Positions 46,452 through 59,935 of a stretch of 64,000 nt of DNA are shown piece after piece. The stretch is from Rhyacophila brunnea. Its lineage: Eukaryota > Arthropoda > Insecta > Trichoptera > Rhyacophilidae. The translations under genes were made by a program, and so were the position numbers. The notes beneath the pieces were generated by a model, which was not told the DNA's origin, did no database searches, and worked only from the letters and a program-made list of their open reading frames with translations. The DNA is taken from positions 124,001-188,000 of the forward strand of contig JAGYXB010000462.1 of NCBI GenBank assembly GCA_022495005.1, given 5' to 3'. Numbering within the stretch: the stretch's first letter is position 1; the number at the start of each line of letters is the position of its first letter.

Positions 46452-48637
46452 CAGGGGTTGGCAATCTTGTTACCACGAAGGGCGCAATACAAATTTTGAA
46501 CATAGCCGGGGGTGCATAATATATACATAAATCTTTAAAGCTATTTAAACCTATTAAAAATCCCAATAAAACTTAAAATATTGATATAACCCCGAAAATC
46601 ACAAAAACGTGCATTATTAATAATATGGAGTACTATAAGTTAAACTTCATATTAATTAAGCTATTAATATTTATTTAAGAGAAGATACATATATATCGAC
46701 ATAAATCAACATAAAAAATATATAACTAATATTAGTTATTTCAAACTTTAAAATGAAAAAATACAAAAACTAAAAAAGTTAAATAATATACCAAGATTCA
46801 AATTGTTAACATTATTATAAATTTAAATTGTTAATATGTTTTTTTAAATGGGTATTCTTATATTTAAATGGACATACATACTTACTTAATTTATATACGA
46901 ATACATGCTAGGCAAAAAAAATAATGTGACTTTTGGCACTGTAAATCTTCAGCTAAGTTATTATAGTCAGGTACATAATTAGAATCTGTCATTAAGGGTC
47001 TGTGAGTCTTGATCGATATTATAATTTTAAGTAATTCGTGTTAGAAAACAGAGACTCGCAAGAGTATATTGTCGTAGCATAGTATGAAGATATTTTTAAT
47101 GCACATTGTCTTAAATTAGGATAACTTTTCTCTTCGGCTAAATTCCAAAACATGTTATCATTATAATGTGGTTTTATTATAGTATCATTTTGTATATGTA
47201 TTATTTATAATAATTCTAGGTCTTCGGTATTACTAATTTAAAAATATTTTGAAATCATACAGGGTATATCATTTTCAGTAATATTAAATGGATTTATAAA
47301 AAATCTCACCACTGGTTCTAATAACACAAATTCCTCAAATCTAGAAGAAAACAGCTCTCCTATGAGAGTATCCATAATTTTTCTATATTAGTATGTAGAT
47401 ATTATAGAGTTTTCTTCTCCCAAATTCTCAATAATATGTTTAAGATTTGGGAAATGTGAAATGATTTTTTTATTAGATGAGTCTTCCATAATGCCAATTT
47501 CCATTTAAATGCATTTACTGCACTGATTATGTCAGCAATGTGGTGTTTTTTTCTTGCATATTTAAAATTTAATCAATAAACTTGCCCATTATAATATATA
47601 TGTGACACCCCGGAAGTCCGGGTAGGGAGGGGAGTCGGGGCCACACGGCCGATCCGACCTCAGAGCTCGACTCTCCGGTCAACCGGGCGTTAATGACGCC
47701 CTCGTAGCGTGCCGTCGGCAGAACGCGGTAGCCACACGACCAGCCTCCACCCTTCGACTAGCTCAGAATAGTTCAAGGCGGTCAATAGTAGCTGGTTTTT
47801 AGTTCGGTAGAGCACGTTCAGTGTACGGTAGGTCTTGACAGTTGGGGGTAAATGCAGGATTGACGGGATGGTAAAATGATGAACGCACGTTGTTCGTAGC
47901 ACAAATCGTTGCCGAAAGTTTTATTATTAATTAGGATTCACAACAAAAACAAAAAAAATTACATACACAACACAATACACATTAACACAATTATTAAGTT
48001 TCACACGGTTATAAAATTTTAACAGCCCTAAATTTATTAAAGATGGGCGCCTTAGGCTGTCAATTAAAATCTAAGGTTCACAGACATACAGTCCGTCGCG
48101 TTTCGGAGACTTCCGCTAACTGCCACGCCAGCCTCGATACCTACCGTGTCTCCTCTTTTGGCTTTATCGCTGTCCCTTTCAATCTACCCCTGAACGTCCA
48201 CCCCTCTCTATCATTCTTGCTCACAGCAGAACGCTTGGGTTTTACCGTAAGGGTCGTTGAAGTTACCTTTTTGCCAGGTAGATTGAAAGTTACAGAGATT
48301 TCTAAGAATTGAGCCCAAAAGAAGCAACATTTATAGTTGATTACTAAGGAGCATTATATTCATACAGCGGCGACAAAGGGACTCCGGCTTGGCGGATTAT
48401 AAGAACCATGAATGCGGCATCCATATCTTCGCTCGTAATTTACCCTTAAGGGGTCCTCCATGCACGTAGAAACGTGGAGGTATCATATGTAAAGAACTCG
48501 AGGTCAATTACACAAATTCTTCGTAAAATTCGTTTTTTCTGAAATTCAACTTGTTAGTAGAGTGACAGTATTATAATTTGATGGTATCTTGAGGGCGCAT
48601 CAAATATTCTCTGAGGGCGCCGCGTTGCCGATCCCTG
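46452..48637. mobile_element. hAT-like element with an LTR-like insert
   Basis: The left end CAGGGGTTGGCAATCTTG and the inverted right end CAGGGATCGGCAACGCGG face each other, as in hAT elements. The outer 8-mers (CTTCTCTG and CTCTAGAC) do not match, so the pairing is not proven. The interior is AT-rich and without transposase. It includes the GC-rich block 47601-48485. Confidence 0.5.
47601..48485 (+). mobile_element. Possible solo LTR
   Basis: A GC-rich block begins TGTGACACCCCGGAAGTCC, a form common for Gypsy-type LTR starts, directly after ATATA, and ends near a hairpin (ATGCACGTAGAAACGTGGAG) with TATCA at 48485 followed by TATGT. The short frames inside (47690-47902 minus, 48043-48312 plus) are not recognised. 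No second LTR or internal region is present. Confidence 0.4.
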
Positions 48638-48645
48638 CTCTAGAC

Positions 48646-49097
48646 CAGTGGCGCACCCAGGATTTATTATTGGGGGGGGGGCAAGTAGGATTTCAAAATT
48701 TTATTTACAGAACAAAATCAAGTTTTCTTTTCTTTTTACAAAGCTCTTGAATTACTTCGGCCTTGTTGGTTACTTTAATGCATTGGATGCTAAAGACGCG
48801 CCCAGCGCGTAACACTTAAGGTTGTCATTCGATATAATTAGCATGTTATTTAAATGTGGTAATTAAAAAGTAATTATTTTGTCAGCAGTCAATGTGTTTT
48901 AATCTCGCTGTGTAGGTATATAAAGTAAGGCCAGTCCATTTAATCTTGACTACGTCATGGTATGTCACCTTATGTATGTCACCATGTACACCTTATATAA
49001 TGTTTTTTATGTATATTTTATGTATGTTTTTAAAAGGCGTAAGGTTAAAAATAATCTTTCACTGACGCATGTTGTGACGGGAAGTGTTTCACATATT
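48646..49097. mobile_element. hAT left terminal region
   Basis: CAGTGGCGCACCCAGGATT, a typical hAT terminus, starts at 48646 and is followed by ten G residues. The minus-strand transposase remnant lies immediately to the right. The other terminus was not identified. Confidence 0.55.
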
Positions 49098-49890
49098 TTA
49101 AAAGATGTTGGGGTAAATCGTTTTGTCGCATTTTGATATGGCATCAACAGCATTTCTGCATGGAGTGACTGCATTTGATTTATCGAACTTTTTATACCAT
49201 AATTTCAATTCGGCATTTAAAATTGCATGATTTGTAGAAGGCATATCACGGTCATAAAATGCGCACAGCTCATGAAATTCTTGCAGTGCACTTTCGGTTG
49301 GAGCAATTTTTCCGTTTGGTAGAAGAGTTATAAACTGCTTCAGTACTTCGCGATGTCGTATGAAATGTTCATTGAGCTGATTTAATATTTGGTCAATAAA
49401 TGTAACAAAAATAGTTCTTCTGAAATATTCTTTTACTGAATCAGCTGGAACATTACACCTCAATGTTTGTTTCGATGTAGTTTGCCGCTTTTTTTTATTA
49501 TATAAAAATTAAAGTTATTAGATTTTGCACACGCTTCATCGCAATTGCCAAATTCAAACTGTGTGATGCAAAATGAACATATAAAACTTGTGAATATATA
49601 GCGGATATATAAGATTGGACACCATTAAACTTCCCGCTCATTGGTATGGCACCATCGTAACCTAATCCATGTAAATATGACAAATCGATTCTATAATTAT
49701 GGAAACTTTCCAATATTTTGTCAGATAAGCTTTCTCCTGTGGTGCTTGTTACAGGAGTAAATTGAATGAATTGTTCGCAAATTTTGTTGTTATTTTCATC
49801 GTCCATGTATCTGATACAGTTGTGTTGTCGAAATATCACAAGTTTCATCGGCAAGGATTGAAAAACATTTTTATTAAATTGGAGGCATAG
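49098..49890 (-). pseudogene. hAT transposase remnant (ZMYM1/DUF4371-like)
   Basis: The minus strand reads KCFSILADETCDISTTQ, where the A-D-E-T-x-D-I-S motif carries a catalytic Asp of hAT transposases. A frameshift then leads to CIRYMDDENNNKICEQFIQF, LHGLGYDGAIPMSGKFNGVQ (the G-x-x-Y-D-G-A-x-x-M-S-G motif) and YVHFASHSLNLAIA. After a gap at 49464-49497 a second frame (49463-49098) continues with the helical region before the C-terminal dimerisation segment. One frameshift and one break show that it is inactive. The family is abundant in insects. Confidence 0.85.
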
Positions 49891-50026
49891 TGGCGGTAAC
49901 CGTTGAGCGTGTCATCAGCGACTGGCGGATTGGAAGTGACTAACAGCAACCATGCTGGACATGTGCGCCTAGCATGCTAAACCATTACTCAAATAATATC
50001 GACTGTGCTACCCGCTTGGTCTAGAG

Positions 50027-50264
50027 CAGTGGTTCTTAACCTATTCGAAGTCACGGTGCACCTTTGATCATAAGAAAAAAAACCGGTGCACCAAAATCAA
50101 ACGGTCAGAAAACAAAGAAAAATATGCGGACATAACTTTTATTACAAATTAAAAAGATTACATATCAGTCAAAAAAAATATTAAAGAAAAGATATATACA
50201 TATATGGAAAAACTGTAACTAAAATTACCCCTAACAAACTGGAATTTATTTGATGTGAAGTAAT
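50027..50264 (+). mobile_element. Fragment beginning with a hAT-like terminus
   Basis: CAGTGGTTCTTAACC at 50027 is a common hAT terminus. GTCTAGAG, just outside, is the reverse complement of CTCTAGAC, which precedes the hAT end at 48646. Both contain TCTAGA, the palindromic core favoured by hAT insertion. The other terminus is not present. Confidence 0.4.
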
Positions 50265-50732
50265 AGTGGGTGGTGAAGACAGAAACACCCGTTGGCAAAA
50301 GTTAAAACAATATTTATTAGACATATAATTAATAATAGAACAAGAAACAAGTAAGATAGACAGGGTCAAGAATAGGTTAAAAAAAATTATACAACACCGA
50401 CTAAACGGATGTACCTCCCCCCCGACACCGAAGTTAGACTGACGGAGTGGCCCTAGTTATAAAGTCAACACTGATTCTAACTTTGAAAATTAAACAAAAA
50501 TTGCTAATATTGTATTAAGTATGCAGATTAAATTTGATAGTCGATTATTTGGGCATGGTGGACTTCTCATCTTGCATTATTACCGAAAGTCAATATAAGT
50601 ATTGACACCGCTACGAGCTGTCGGATGCTGTGTACGCCCCCCTTAGAGTCTGGATTATCGAAGAATTACCCTCTTAATAATAAAAAAATGTATCAAAGTC
50701 CGCCGAGAGGCACTGCTACGAGGCCCTCGCTC
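50265..50732 (-). repeat. LTR-like repeat, inverse copy of 62546-63003
   Basis: Read on the minus strand, it matches 62546-63003 over its full length ('gtgcctctcggcggactttg', 'ccactccgtcagtctaac', 'aacttttgccaacgggtg'). It contains the TATAA, TCAGT and AATAAA series described at 34370. The homology ends precisely at TGCTACGAG (50724-50732), the complement of the 9-mer that flanks the foldback end at 62545. Confidence 0.7.
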
Positions 50733-50943
50733 AACACAGGAACTATTATGGTGAGTAAAATCGGTCGGTTGGGAATTAAAGTACTAATAATTGAATAATA
50801 ATAAATGAAACAATTAAATTCATGCAACTTGCGCATCATAGAGTTAACATAAATTAAAAATGGAATAGGTCTCGTGCGCCAAAACGCGGCCCCAATAAGA
50901 TGAATTATAATTAGTTAGGCTATAAAATTCAAACGTTCGCTTA
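50733..50943. other. No gene seen
   Basis: Spacer between the LTR-like repeat and the next foldback terminus. The first bases (GCCCTCGCTC) may be the continuation of the LTR-like repeat that is missing at 62546. Confidence 0.35.
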
Positions 50944-53900
50944 GGGAATGGGACGATTTGACACCGCGAACTGGCCTTCGCCGATTGGCCTCCGGTTATT
51001 GGCCGCCGGTACAATCGGACACCGACCCAATTGGCCTCCGGGACGATCGGACGCCGGTACAATCGGGCGCCGGCCCAATTGGACACCGGCCCAACTGGCC
51101 GCCGGGAGATTGGACGCCGCACGGCTGAATTAAATGCGCAAAGGAAAAGACCTACGTAACGACTTGGTAGAGAAAGTAGACACGACACTTTAATATGCTT
51201 CTATCTACTTAGTGATTGTACCTTATACATTTTTCGCTTATGATTGATAATAATTATTACTTATGCTTTATGCTGTTTATAAAAAGAGAAGAATTCTTTC
51301 CTCGTAAGAACTTGAAGATGTGCATAATTAAGTAAGTAATTTATTGTGTATACCTACCTATTCATAATAAAAAAATATATATATTAATAATGAATTGGTT
51401 AGTGAAAATAATATTTTTCGGCGTTTTCTCGATTTCATGTTATTATAATTGAACTTTATATTTATTCATCATCCGTAAATAAGTATTTTAGTTTATGAAA
51501 TTACAAACAATATAAGTAGGTAAAATACTTGAAAGGTACCTACATATTACATTATATATTATATTATTGTTTGAAATGTGTTGGTCAATCGATCTTTAAT
51601 AATTAGGTACAATTTATATTAATCAAGGCGTTTACGTAATAAATAAAATAAGTCTATAATAATTAACAAACTATACCGTATTCAGTATCTACATGTATTC
51701 TGTACCTACATTATTATATATTATGTTGACAAAGCGAATTTGTATGTAGGTGCATATTATTGTCAATAGACTATCGTTTGAAATAGGTGTTAGGTATCTT
51801 CGGCTTAAAATTGCTTATTCTATTTTTATTACTAAACGTATTTTATAAAAACGCGCTAACTCACATTAGATAAATTTCAAGAAAAGTTGTCAGCGCGGTG
51901 CATAGGTAAATGAATATTTTTTCATAGTGTGGTATATTTTTTTACATTATTTTTAAAATAACTAGAGTAGAGTGTACTAGATATTAATTTAAGTCGAAAT
52001 GTTCATATGTTAAAAATTTCACCTTTAATTTAAAATGTGTACACATATTTTTGTTGAAAGATAAATAGTATGGCTAACATCAATACATTATTATAAACAT
52101 TATTATGGACGCTAAACCAAGAGATGTTACGGAGACTTGAAGCTTTCGAGATGTGGCTGTATAGATGCATCCTCAAAATTTCTTGAACTGACAGAGTGAC
52201 AAATGTTGAAATTCTCAATCGAATGGGAAAGGACCAAGAAGTTTTACGTAGTATTAAAACCAGGAAACTACAGTACTTCGGCTACATTATGAGAGGACAA
52301 AAGTACAGTATTCCCCAACTTATCATTCAAGGAAAGATCAATGGTAAGTGTAGCAGAGGACGGCGCCGCATATCGTGGCTTAAAAACCTCCGTGATTAGT
52401 ACGAGTGCATCTCAACTGAACTATTCCAGGTAGCAGACGACAAAGCTAATATTGCCTTGATGGTGTCCGACCTCCGCTAGGAGATGGTACAATAAGAAGA
52501 AGAAGATAAATATTTATTTCTGAAGAAAATCTCACAAATGGAAAATTCACTGTTGGAATATGAATACGTATAATATAACAAAAACAGTAAAACAAAATAG
52601 TAATAAGTAGCAGTGTAAACTTAATAATTATATTTCCTCTTTGACAACAAAAGTCAATACCACCACCTGTCACCTGACCAAGGCTACTAAAAACCATCCA
52701 CACATTATAATATATATGGTGGATACAGAATGGTGACATGACTTGGGAAGATAATAAGAAAATAAATAATCTAGGAAAAAAATTATATTGACTGGTGAAA
52801 CATTTCACCAAGCATGGATTTATATTTTATGAGTTGTATTGTTTTGTGTAACTACGTCGAAATATATAATACCTATTATTTCAATCACGAGGAACCCGAT
52901 GTTTGTAATAGGGAATTATTTTTAATTTATCTGTGGAAATACCTGGGTACGTGGGAAAGCCCCAGATATTTAAAAATAATCTGATCTAACTACCTTATTA
53001 GCTCGATCAGGGGTTAAAAAATGATTGGCCTTTGTCATAAGAATTATACAAAATATTATAATAGCATTAAAAATATTTTTAATAGGACAAGAATTTCGAA
53101 AAATGTCTAACTCATCGGCCAACAGTCTAAGAGCCGGCTGTCCAGTGAATTCGTGTAAAAATATCAGCAAAATATAATATAAAACATTGGAGTGATCCTG
53201 AAATCGATAATTCAATACCTACTTTGATTTAAAATACAAAAGCCGATTGCCAATAAGTAACGCAATTTAGAAAGTGCTTCAGAGAGAATTATAAAAGCAT
53301 TAGCTCACTTCGATACAAGTAGATAGGACTCGTACAGCTTAGTGGCCAGAGCACGCATCTGGGCGCGAATCCTGTTGGATGTCGTATTTTTTAGTTAGGT
53401 TAAATTTAATAATACTGGGTAATTATTGAGTTTGGAAGAAAATAAATCATTAAATCGACATTGACTGATTATATTGCAGCACGTATTTATAAATTAAATA
53501 ATTAGTATAACACAAATTATGACTTAATAAGTAGAGTTGAACAGTAAACATATTATTAAATATATCGATGACCCAATCACATGAACCTTTTTTAACTGCA
53601 ACCGGTTTCGTCCACCCAGAGACTAGTCTAGTCAGTACGATAAAAATTGCGTTTTATTAAATTAAATCAATAATAAAATTCATTTCCACCTTGAATTTAC
53701 AGTTAACATAATTAATAAAAGAAATATTATATTAAACAGAATTATACGAGTGAACACAGTGTGAAAACCCTTTTTTTGAGGAAAAATAGGTTTAATAGTA
53801 TTATTTCGATCAGGGTTGGCAAACCTTTTTACGTACGTGGGCCAAAATTTCCTTATTATAATTGTTCGACTGTCTGACATACCGAGATTCATGAGAAAAA

Positions 53901-54345
53901 AATGAAAAACAGTTTTTAAGAATGCTATTGAAAAAGTTTAAAGATTATAATTGAGTTCTTGAGATTCTATTTTTACTGTGTTTCTAGCCGAAGGCTAATC
54001 TTTTATTCGTTCAATAATTTTTTCCTTATTTTCAAAATTTCAAGGAGATCGTGGAAGCATTTTAGCAACGCTTCTTTCATATTATTATATTCCCTATCAC
54101 TAACTAAGCGGTTTTCCGTTTTTAGCGATTATATTTGAGGTAAAATAATAAGCAGCTGTTTATATTTGAATGACTGCCGATAAATTTCACCAAGTTGTCA
54201 TCATAGTTGGATGAATATTTTTATTTTTAATCTGTCATTTTTGCCTGAATTTCGTTGATTGATAAAAATAATATTAAAAACCGAAGAAAACGTTGCTCTG
54301 TCGTCATCATTTTTTAATATTATATACTTACTTATAAGAACATTA
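50944..54345 (+). mobile_element. Truncated foldback element copy
   Basis: It begins GGGAATGGGACGATTTG and its 16-bp-repeat block, and runs parallel to 57056-60395 at high similarity: AT-rich tail, LINE fragment (52124-52480), tRNA-like piece (53330-53385) and the left end of the nested hAT (53811). The match breaks within the hAT insert at about 54345, so the right half is lost. The preceding 9-mer GTTCGCTTA has no partner. Confidence 0.8.
52124..52480 (+). pseudogene. LINE RT C-terminal fragment in the foldback copy
   Basis: It is the same fragment as 24335-24689, with LRRLEAFEMWLYRCILKIS, a TGA in place of the W codon, then TDRVTNVEILNRMGKDQEV and SWLKNLRD before a TAG. It ends ELFQVADDKANIALMVSDLR, the usual C-terminus of this LINE group. 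The shared TGA with 58251-58606 and the intact W at 24630 date the split between copies. Confidence 0.8.
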
Positions 54346-55361
54346 ATTTTATAGTATTGACAAAGAAATTAGTGCATTGTTTGAAGTGAAATTAATAATT
54401 AAACTATTAATAATATTAATTCGTGTTACGATATAATCGTTTATTTGATAATAAGTGACATTGACAATTAAAAGTGTTATTTTTAGTGAAATTATTTGCG
54501 AAATAAATAAACTCAAGTGACAATAATTAGTGACAAATACCATATTCGCAATGGAAGGGCAGATTATGAGCGAACGCGGGCATGGAAAGTTAGAGTGTGA
54601 CACACACACTGACAACGAATGCAGTCAATTTTAACTTATATAACAAATTCATACAATAAAGTAGGTAAAAACTTTATCACCTACCTATTAAGTCAATTAT
54701 CACAATAAAAATATAACAATAAATAATAATAATAAATTAACAAATAAATTATGATTAGTTGAAGTATTTGAAGTGAAGTGGAAAAAAGTAGCATGTAAGA
54801 ATAATATCGAATATTTGTTTCACAAGATTGATATCATTGATATAGGTATCTCATTAGTAACCTCCGTTAAATTCCCAATACGTTGCTATGTTCCCAGAAT
54901 TGACAATTTTACACCTCTTGAGTGTTGTAGTAAGTATTTTTATTGATTACATTTACTAATGATCTATTATTATGTTTTGACGATTAATACTTATATCGAA
55001 TGTATTATTAGTGAGAAGGTAGGGTTTTTTTTACAAACACTTCAACTATTCATAATTTGTTTGTTATATTTTTATTGTGAACTTAATGGTAGGTGATAAA
55101 GTTTCACCTAATTTATTGTATTACTTTATTATATAAGTTAGAATTATTAACTGTATTCATCGACAGTGTGTATTTACCTTTTGGTAAATGTACATAGTGC
55201 CCGAAGGTGCCGAAAGGCGAAACTCGGGTCGCAAAAAACGACTCAATTGGAAAAGTACAAAAATTCAATCCATTAAAATTTACTCGTTTAGTTTACTTAC
55301 ATTCAAATATATAGGTATGTTGAATTTTTGAGAGGTTATTAAGAAAAGTAGTAAAATATTC
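54346..55361. other. AT-rich spacer, no gene
   Basis: No repeat or frame is supported. 55195-55240 has a small GC-richer phrase (GTGCCGAAAGGCGAAACTCG). AAAATATTC at 55353-55361 precedes the next foldback terminus. Confidence 0.4.
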
Positions 55362-57015
55362 GGGTCTAGGACGATTTGGCACCGCGAACTGGCCTCCGCC
55401 GATTGGCCTCCGGTTATTGGCCGCCGGTACAATCGGACACCGACCCAATTGGCCTCCGGGACGATCAGACGCCGGTACAATCGGGCGCCGGCCCAATTTG
55501 ACACCGGCCCAACTGGCCGCTGGGAGATTGGACGCCGCACCGCTGAATAAAATGCGCAAAGGAAAAGACCTACGTAACGACTTCGTAGAGAAAGTAGACA
55601 CGACACTTTAATAAATGCTTCTATCTACTTAGTGTTTGTATCTAATACATTTTGCGCTTAATATATTTTTATTATGATAGATAATAATTATTATTCATGC
55701 TTTATGCTGTTTATAAAAGAAAAGAATTCTTTTCTCGCCAGAACTTGAAGATGTGCATAATTAAGTAATTTTTGTGTATACCTACCTATTTATATTAAAA
55801 ATAACAAATATTAATAATGAATTATATAATGAATAATTGTCTTTCGGCGTTTTCTCGATTTCATGTTATTATTATTGAGCTTTATATGTGTACCTATATC
55901 ACCCGTAAATAATTATTTTGAAGATTATGAAATTACAAACAATATAAGTAGGTAGACTTCTTGAAAGGTATATACATATTACATTAGATATTATGTTGAC
56001 AAAGCAAATTTGTAACTTTATTGGAAGTTTTAGTCATTTTTATTTAAGTATAGTATATATATGATGTTTATAAAAATAATGGAATTCTTTCCTCGTCTTT
56101 TAAAGATGTGCACAATTAAATTTACGTATTTTCATTTATATTTACGAATCTGTAGGTGTCCCTATAAAGAAGATAATTAAGTATATGTTATGCGAAACTC
56201 AACTTTACAGAAAGCGAGGAAAAACACCAAATAAAAACAGTAACCAAAATATATGTATTCGTATATGGTATTTTTTTTAAGTTTATTAAATGTATATGAT
56301 TTAAAATACAACCATTAAACACTAAAGCTATTGTTATTTATTTCGTCGTGTGTTTTTTATTTTTTTTTGCCTGTTTCTAGTTTATTAGTTAAATTGAGCC
56401 AGTTTGAATGAAAATAATATTCTTTCAGACTTTTCTTAAATTAAAACAATACATTTTAAAGTGTGTTTTAGGGTAAATAAAAATATCTTTAAAAATTTAA
56501 GAAAATAATCTGCTGTAAATATTTCAGTAGGTTGATGGATAAATATGTAAATTAACCTTATAGTAATTAATAATATTCACTATTTGCTAAGTCATATTTT
56601 TATAATAATACTTACATATGAATTTCTTTAACGGCATTAACTCACAGTAAAGCCTTGATGAAAAGACAGTACCTATATTAAATAATAAAATAAAATAAAA
56701 CACAATATTATGCAGTGCTAAGCAAAATTGATAAATAAAACGACAATTATATTAATACATTTATTTTCAATGACAACCTATTTTAGACAATACATTTTAA
56801 TAATATAAAAACAAAATGCAGTTCATAAATACACATCGTATGGGTATTTTATAATCCTACTTATGATGATTAAATAACATAATATACGTACATACATAAC
56901 ATACGAAAACTACACAAAATATTTATTACTTTCCATAAAAATAAAGGAATAAATGGAGAAACCTAATAACACAATATTCTCGTACCTTCCTACCTATCTA
57001 CCTAAAACTTGTAAT
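55362..57015 (+). mobile_element. Solo foldback arm
   Basis: It begins GGGTCTAGGACGATTTGG and the 16-bp repeats. The full 1.65 kb is an inverse copy of 60880-62545, up to 'aaaacttgtaat'. No second terminus follows. Between it and the next element is 57016-57055, ending CGAATATTT, which is the reverse complement of AAATATTCG at the left edge. Confidence 0.8.
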
Positions 57016-58250
57016 GTAAATACACTTTTAATATATTCTACCTAACCGAATATTTGGGAATGGGACGATTTGACACCGCCAACTGGCCTCCGCCGATTGG
57101 CCTCCGGTTATTGGCCGCCGGTACAATCAGACACCGACCAAATTGGCCTCCGGGACGATCGGACGCCGGTACAATCGGGCGCCGACCCAATTGGACACCG
57201 GCCCAATTGGCCGCCGGGAGATTGGACGCCGCACGGCTGAATTAAATGCGCAAAGGAAAAGACCTACGTAACAACTTGGTAGAGAAAGTAGACACGACAC
57301 TTTAATGTGCTTCTATCTACTTAGTGGTTGTACCTTATACATTTTTCGCTTATGATTGATAATAATTATTACTTATGCTTTATGCTGTTTATAAAAAGAG
57401 AAGAATTCTTTCCTCGTCAGAACTTGAAGATCTGCATAATTATGTAAGTTATTTATTGTGTATTCTATTCATATTAAAAATATATAATATATATTAATAA
57501 TGAATTGGTTAGTGAAAATAATATCTTTCGGCGTTTTCTCGATTTCATGTTATTATAATTGAACTTTATATTTATTCATCATCTGTAAATAAGTATTTTG
57601 AAGTTTATGAAATTACAAACAATATAAGTAGGTAAAATACTTGAAAGGTACCTACATATTACATTATATATTATATTATTGTTTGAAATGTGTTAGTCAA
57701 TCGATCTTTAATAATTAGGTACAATTTATATTAATCAAGGCGTTTACGTAATAAATAAAATAAGTCTATAATAATTAACAAACTATACCGTATTCAGTAC
57801 CTACATATTGTATTCTGTACCTACATTATTATATATTATGTTGAAAAAGCGAATTTGTATGTAGGTGCATATTATTATCAATAGACTATCGTTTGAAATA
57901 GGTGTTAGGTATCTTCGGCTTAAAATTGCTTATTCCATTTTTATTACTAAACGTATTTTATAAAAAACGCGCTAACTCACATTAGAAAAATTTCAAGAAA
58001 AGTTGACTCAAAAAATTCAGCACGGTGCATAGGTAAATGAATATTTTTTCATAGTGTGGTATATTTTTTTACATTATTTTTAAAATAACTGGAGTAGAGT
58101 GTACTAGATATTAATTTAAGTCGAAATGTTAATATGTTAAAAATTTCACCTTTAATTTAAAATGTGTACACATATTTTTGTTGAAAGATAAATAGTATGG
58201 CTAACATCAATACATTATTATAAACATTATTATGGACGCTAAACTAAGAG

Positions 58251-58606
58251 ATGTTACGGAGACTTGAAGCTTTCGAGATGTGGCTGTATAGATGCATTCT
58301 CAAAATTTCTTGAACTGACAGGGTGACAAATGTTGAAATTCTCAATCGAATGGGAAAGGACCAAGAAGTTCTACGTAGTATTATAACCAGGAAACTACAG
58401 TACCTCGGCTACATTATGAGAGGACAAAAGTACAGTATTCCCCAACTTATTATTCAAGGAAAGATCAACGGTAAGCGTAGCAGAGGACGGCGCCGCATTT
58501 CGTGGCTTAAAAACCTCCGTGATTAGTACGAGTGCAGCTCCACTGAACTATTCCAGGTAGCAGACGACAAAGCTAATATTGCCTTGATGGTGTCCGACAT
58601 CCGCTA
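58251..58606 (+). pseudogene. LINE RT C-terminal fragment in the second full-length copy
   Basis: Nearly identical to 52124-52480, with the same TGA replacing the W of KISW. KLQYLGYIMRGQKY and RGRRRISWLKNLRD are preserved. It has no catalytic residues. Confidence 0.8.
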
Positions 58607-59935
58607 GGAGATGGCACAATAAGAAGAAGAAGATAAATATTTATTTCTGAAGAAAATCTCACAAATGGAAAATTCACTGTTGGAATATGAATACGTATAA
58701 TATAACAAAAACAGTAAAACAAAATAGTAATAAGTAGCAGTGTAAACTTAATAATTATATTTCCTCTTTGACAACAAAAGTCAATACCACCACCTGTCAC
58801 CTGACCAAGGCTACTAAAAACCATCCACACATTATATATATGGTGGATTCAGAATGGTGACATGACTTGGGAAGATAATAAGAAAATAAATAATCTAGGA
58901 AAAAAATTATATTGACTGGTGAAACATTTCACCAAGCATGGATTTATATTTTATGAGTTGTATTGTTTGTGTAACTACGTCGAAATATATAATACCTATT
59001 ATATTAATCACTAGGAAGCCGATGTTTGTAATAGGGAACTATTTTTAATTTATCTGTGGAAATACCTGGGTACGTGGGAAAGCCCCAGATATTTAAAAAT
59101 AATCTGATCTAACTACCTCATTAGCTCGATCAGGGGTTAAAAAATGATTGACCTTTGTCATGAGAATTATACAACATATTTTAATAGCGTTAAAAATATT
59201 TTTAATAGGACAAGAATTTCGAAAAATGTCTAACTCATCGGCTAACAGTCTAAGAGCCGGCTGTCCAGTGAATCCGTCCAAAAATATCAGCCAAATATAA
59301 TATAAAACATTGGAGTGATCCTAAAATCGATAATTCAATACCTACTTTGATTTAAAATACAAAAGCCGATTGCCAATAAGTAACGCAATTTAGAAAGTGC
59401 TTCAGAGACAATTATAAATGCATTAGCTCACTTCGATATAAGTAGATAGGACTCGTATAGCTTAGTGGCCAGAGCACGCATTTGGGCGCGAATCCTGTTG
59501 GATGTCGTATTTTTTTAGTTAGGTTAAATAATACTGGGTAATTATTGTGTTTGAAAGAAAATAAATCATTAAATCAACATTGACTGATTATATTGCAGCA
59601 CGTTTTTATAAATTAAATAATTAGTATAACACAAATTATGACTTAATAAGTAGAATTGAACAGTAAACATATTATTAAATATATCGATGACCCAATCACA
59701 TGAACCTTTTTTAACTGCAACCGGTTTCGTCCACCCAGAGGCTAGTCTAGTCAGTACGATAAAAATTGCGTTTTATTAAATTAAATAAATAATACAATTC
59801 ATTTCTACCATGAATTGACAGTTAACACAATAAAAGAAATATTATATTAAACAGAATTATAGGAGTGAACACAGTTTGAAAACCCCTTTTTTGGAGAAAA
59901 ATAGGTTTAATAGTATTATCTCGATCAGGGTTGGC

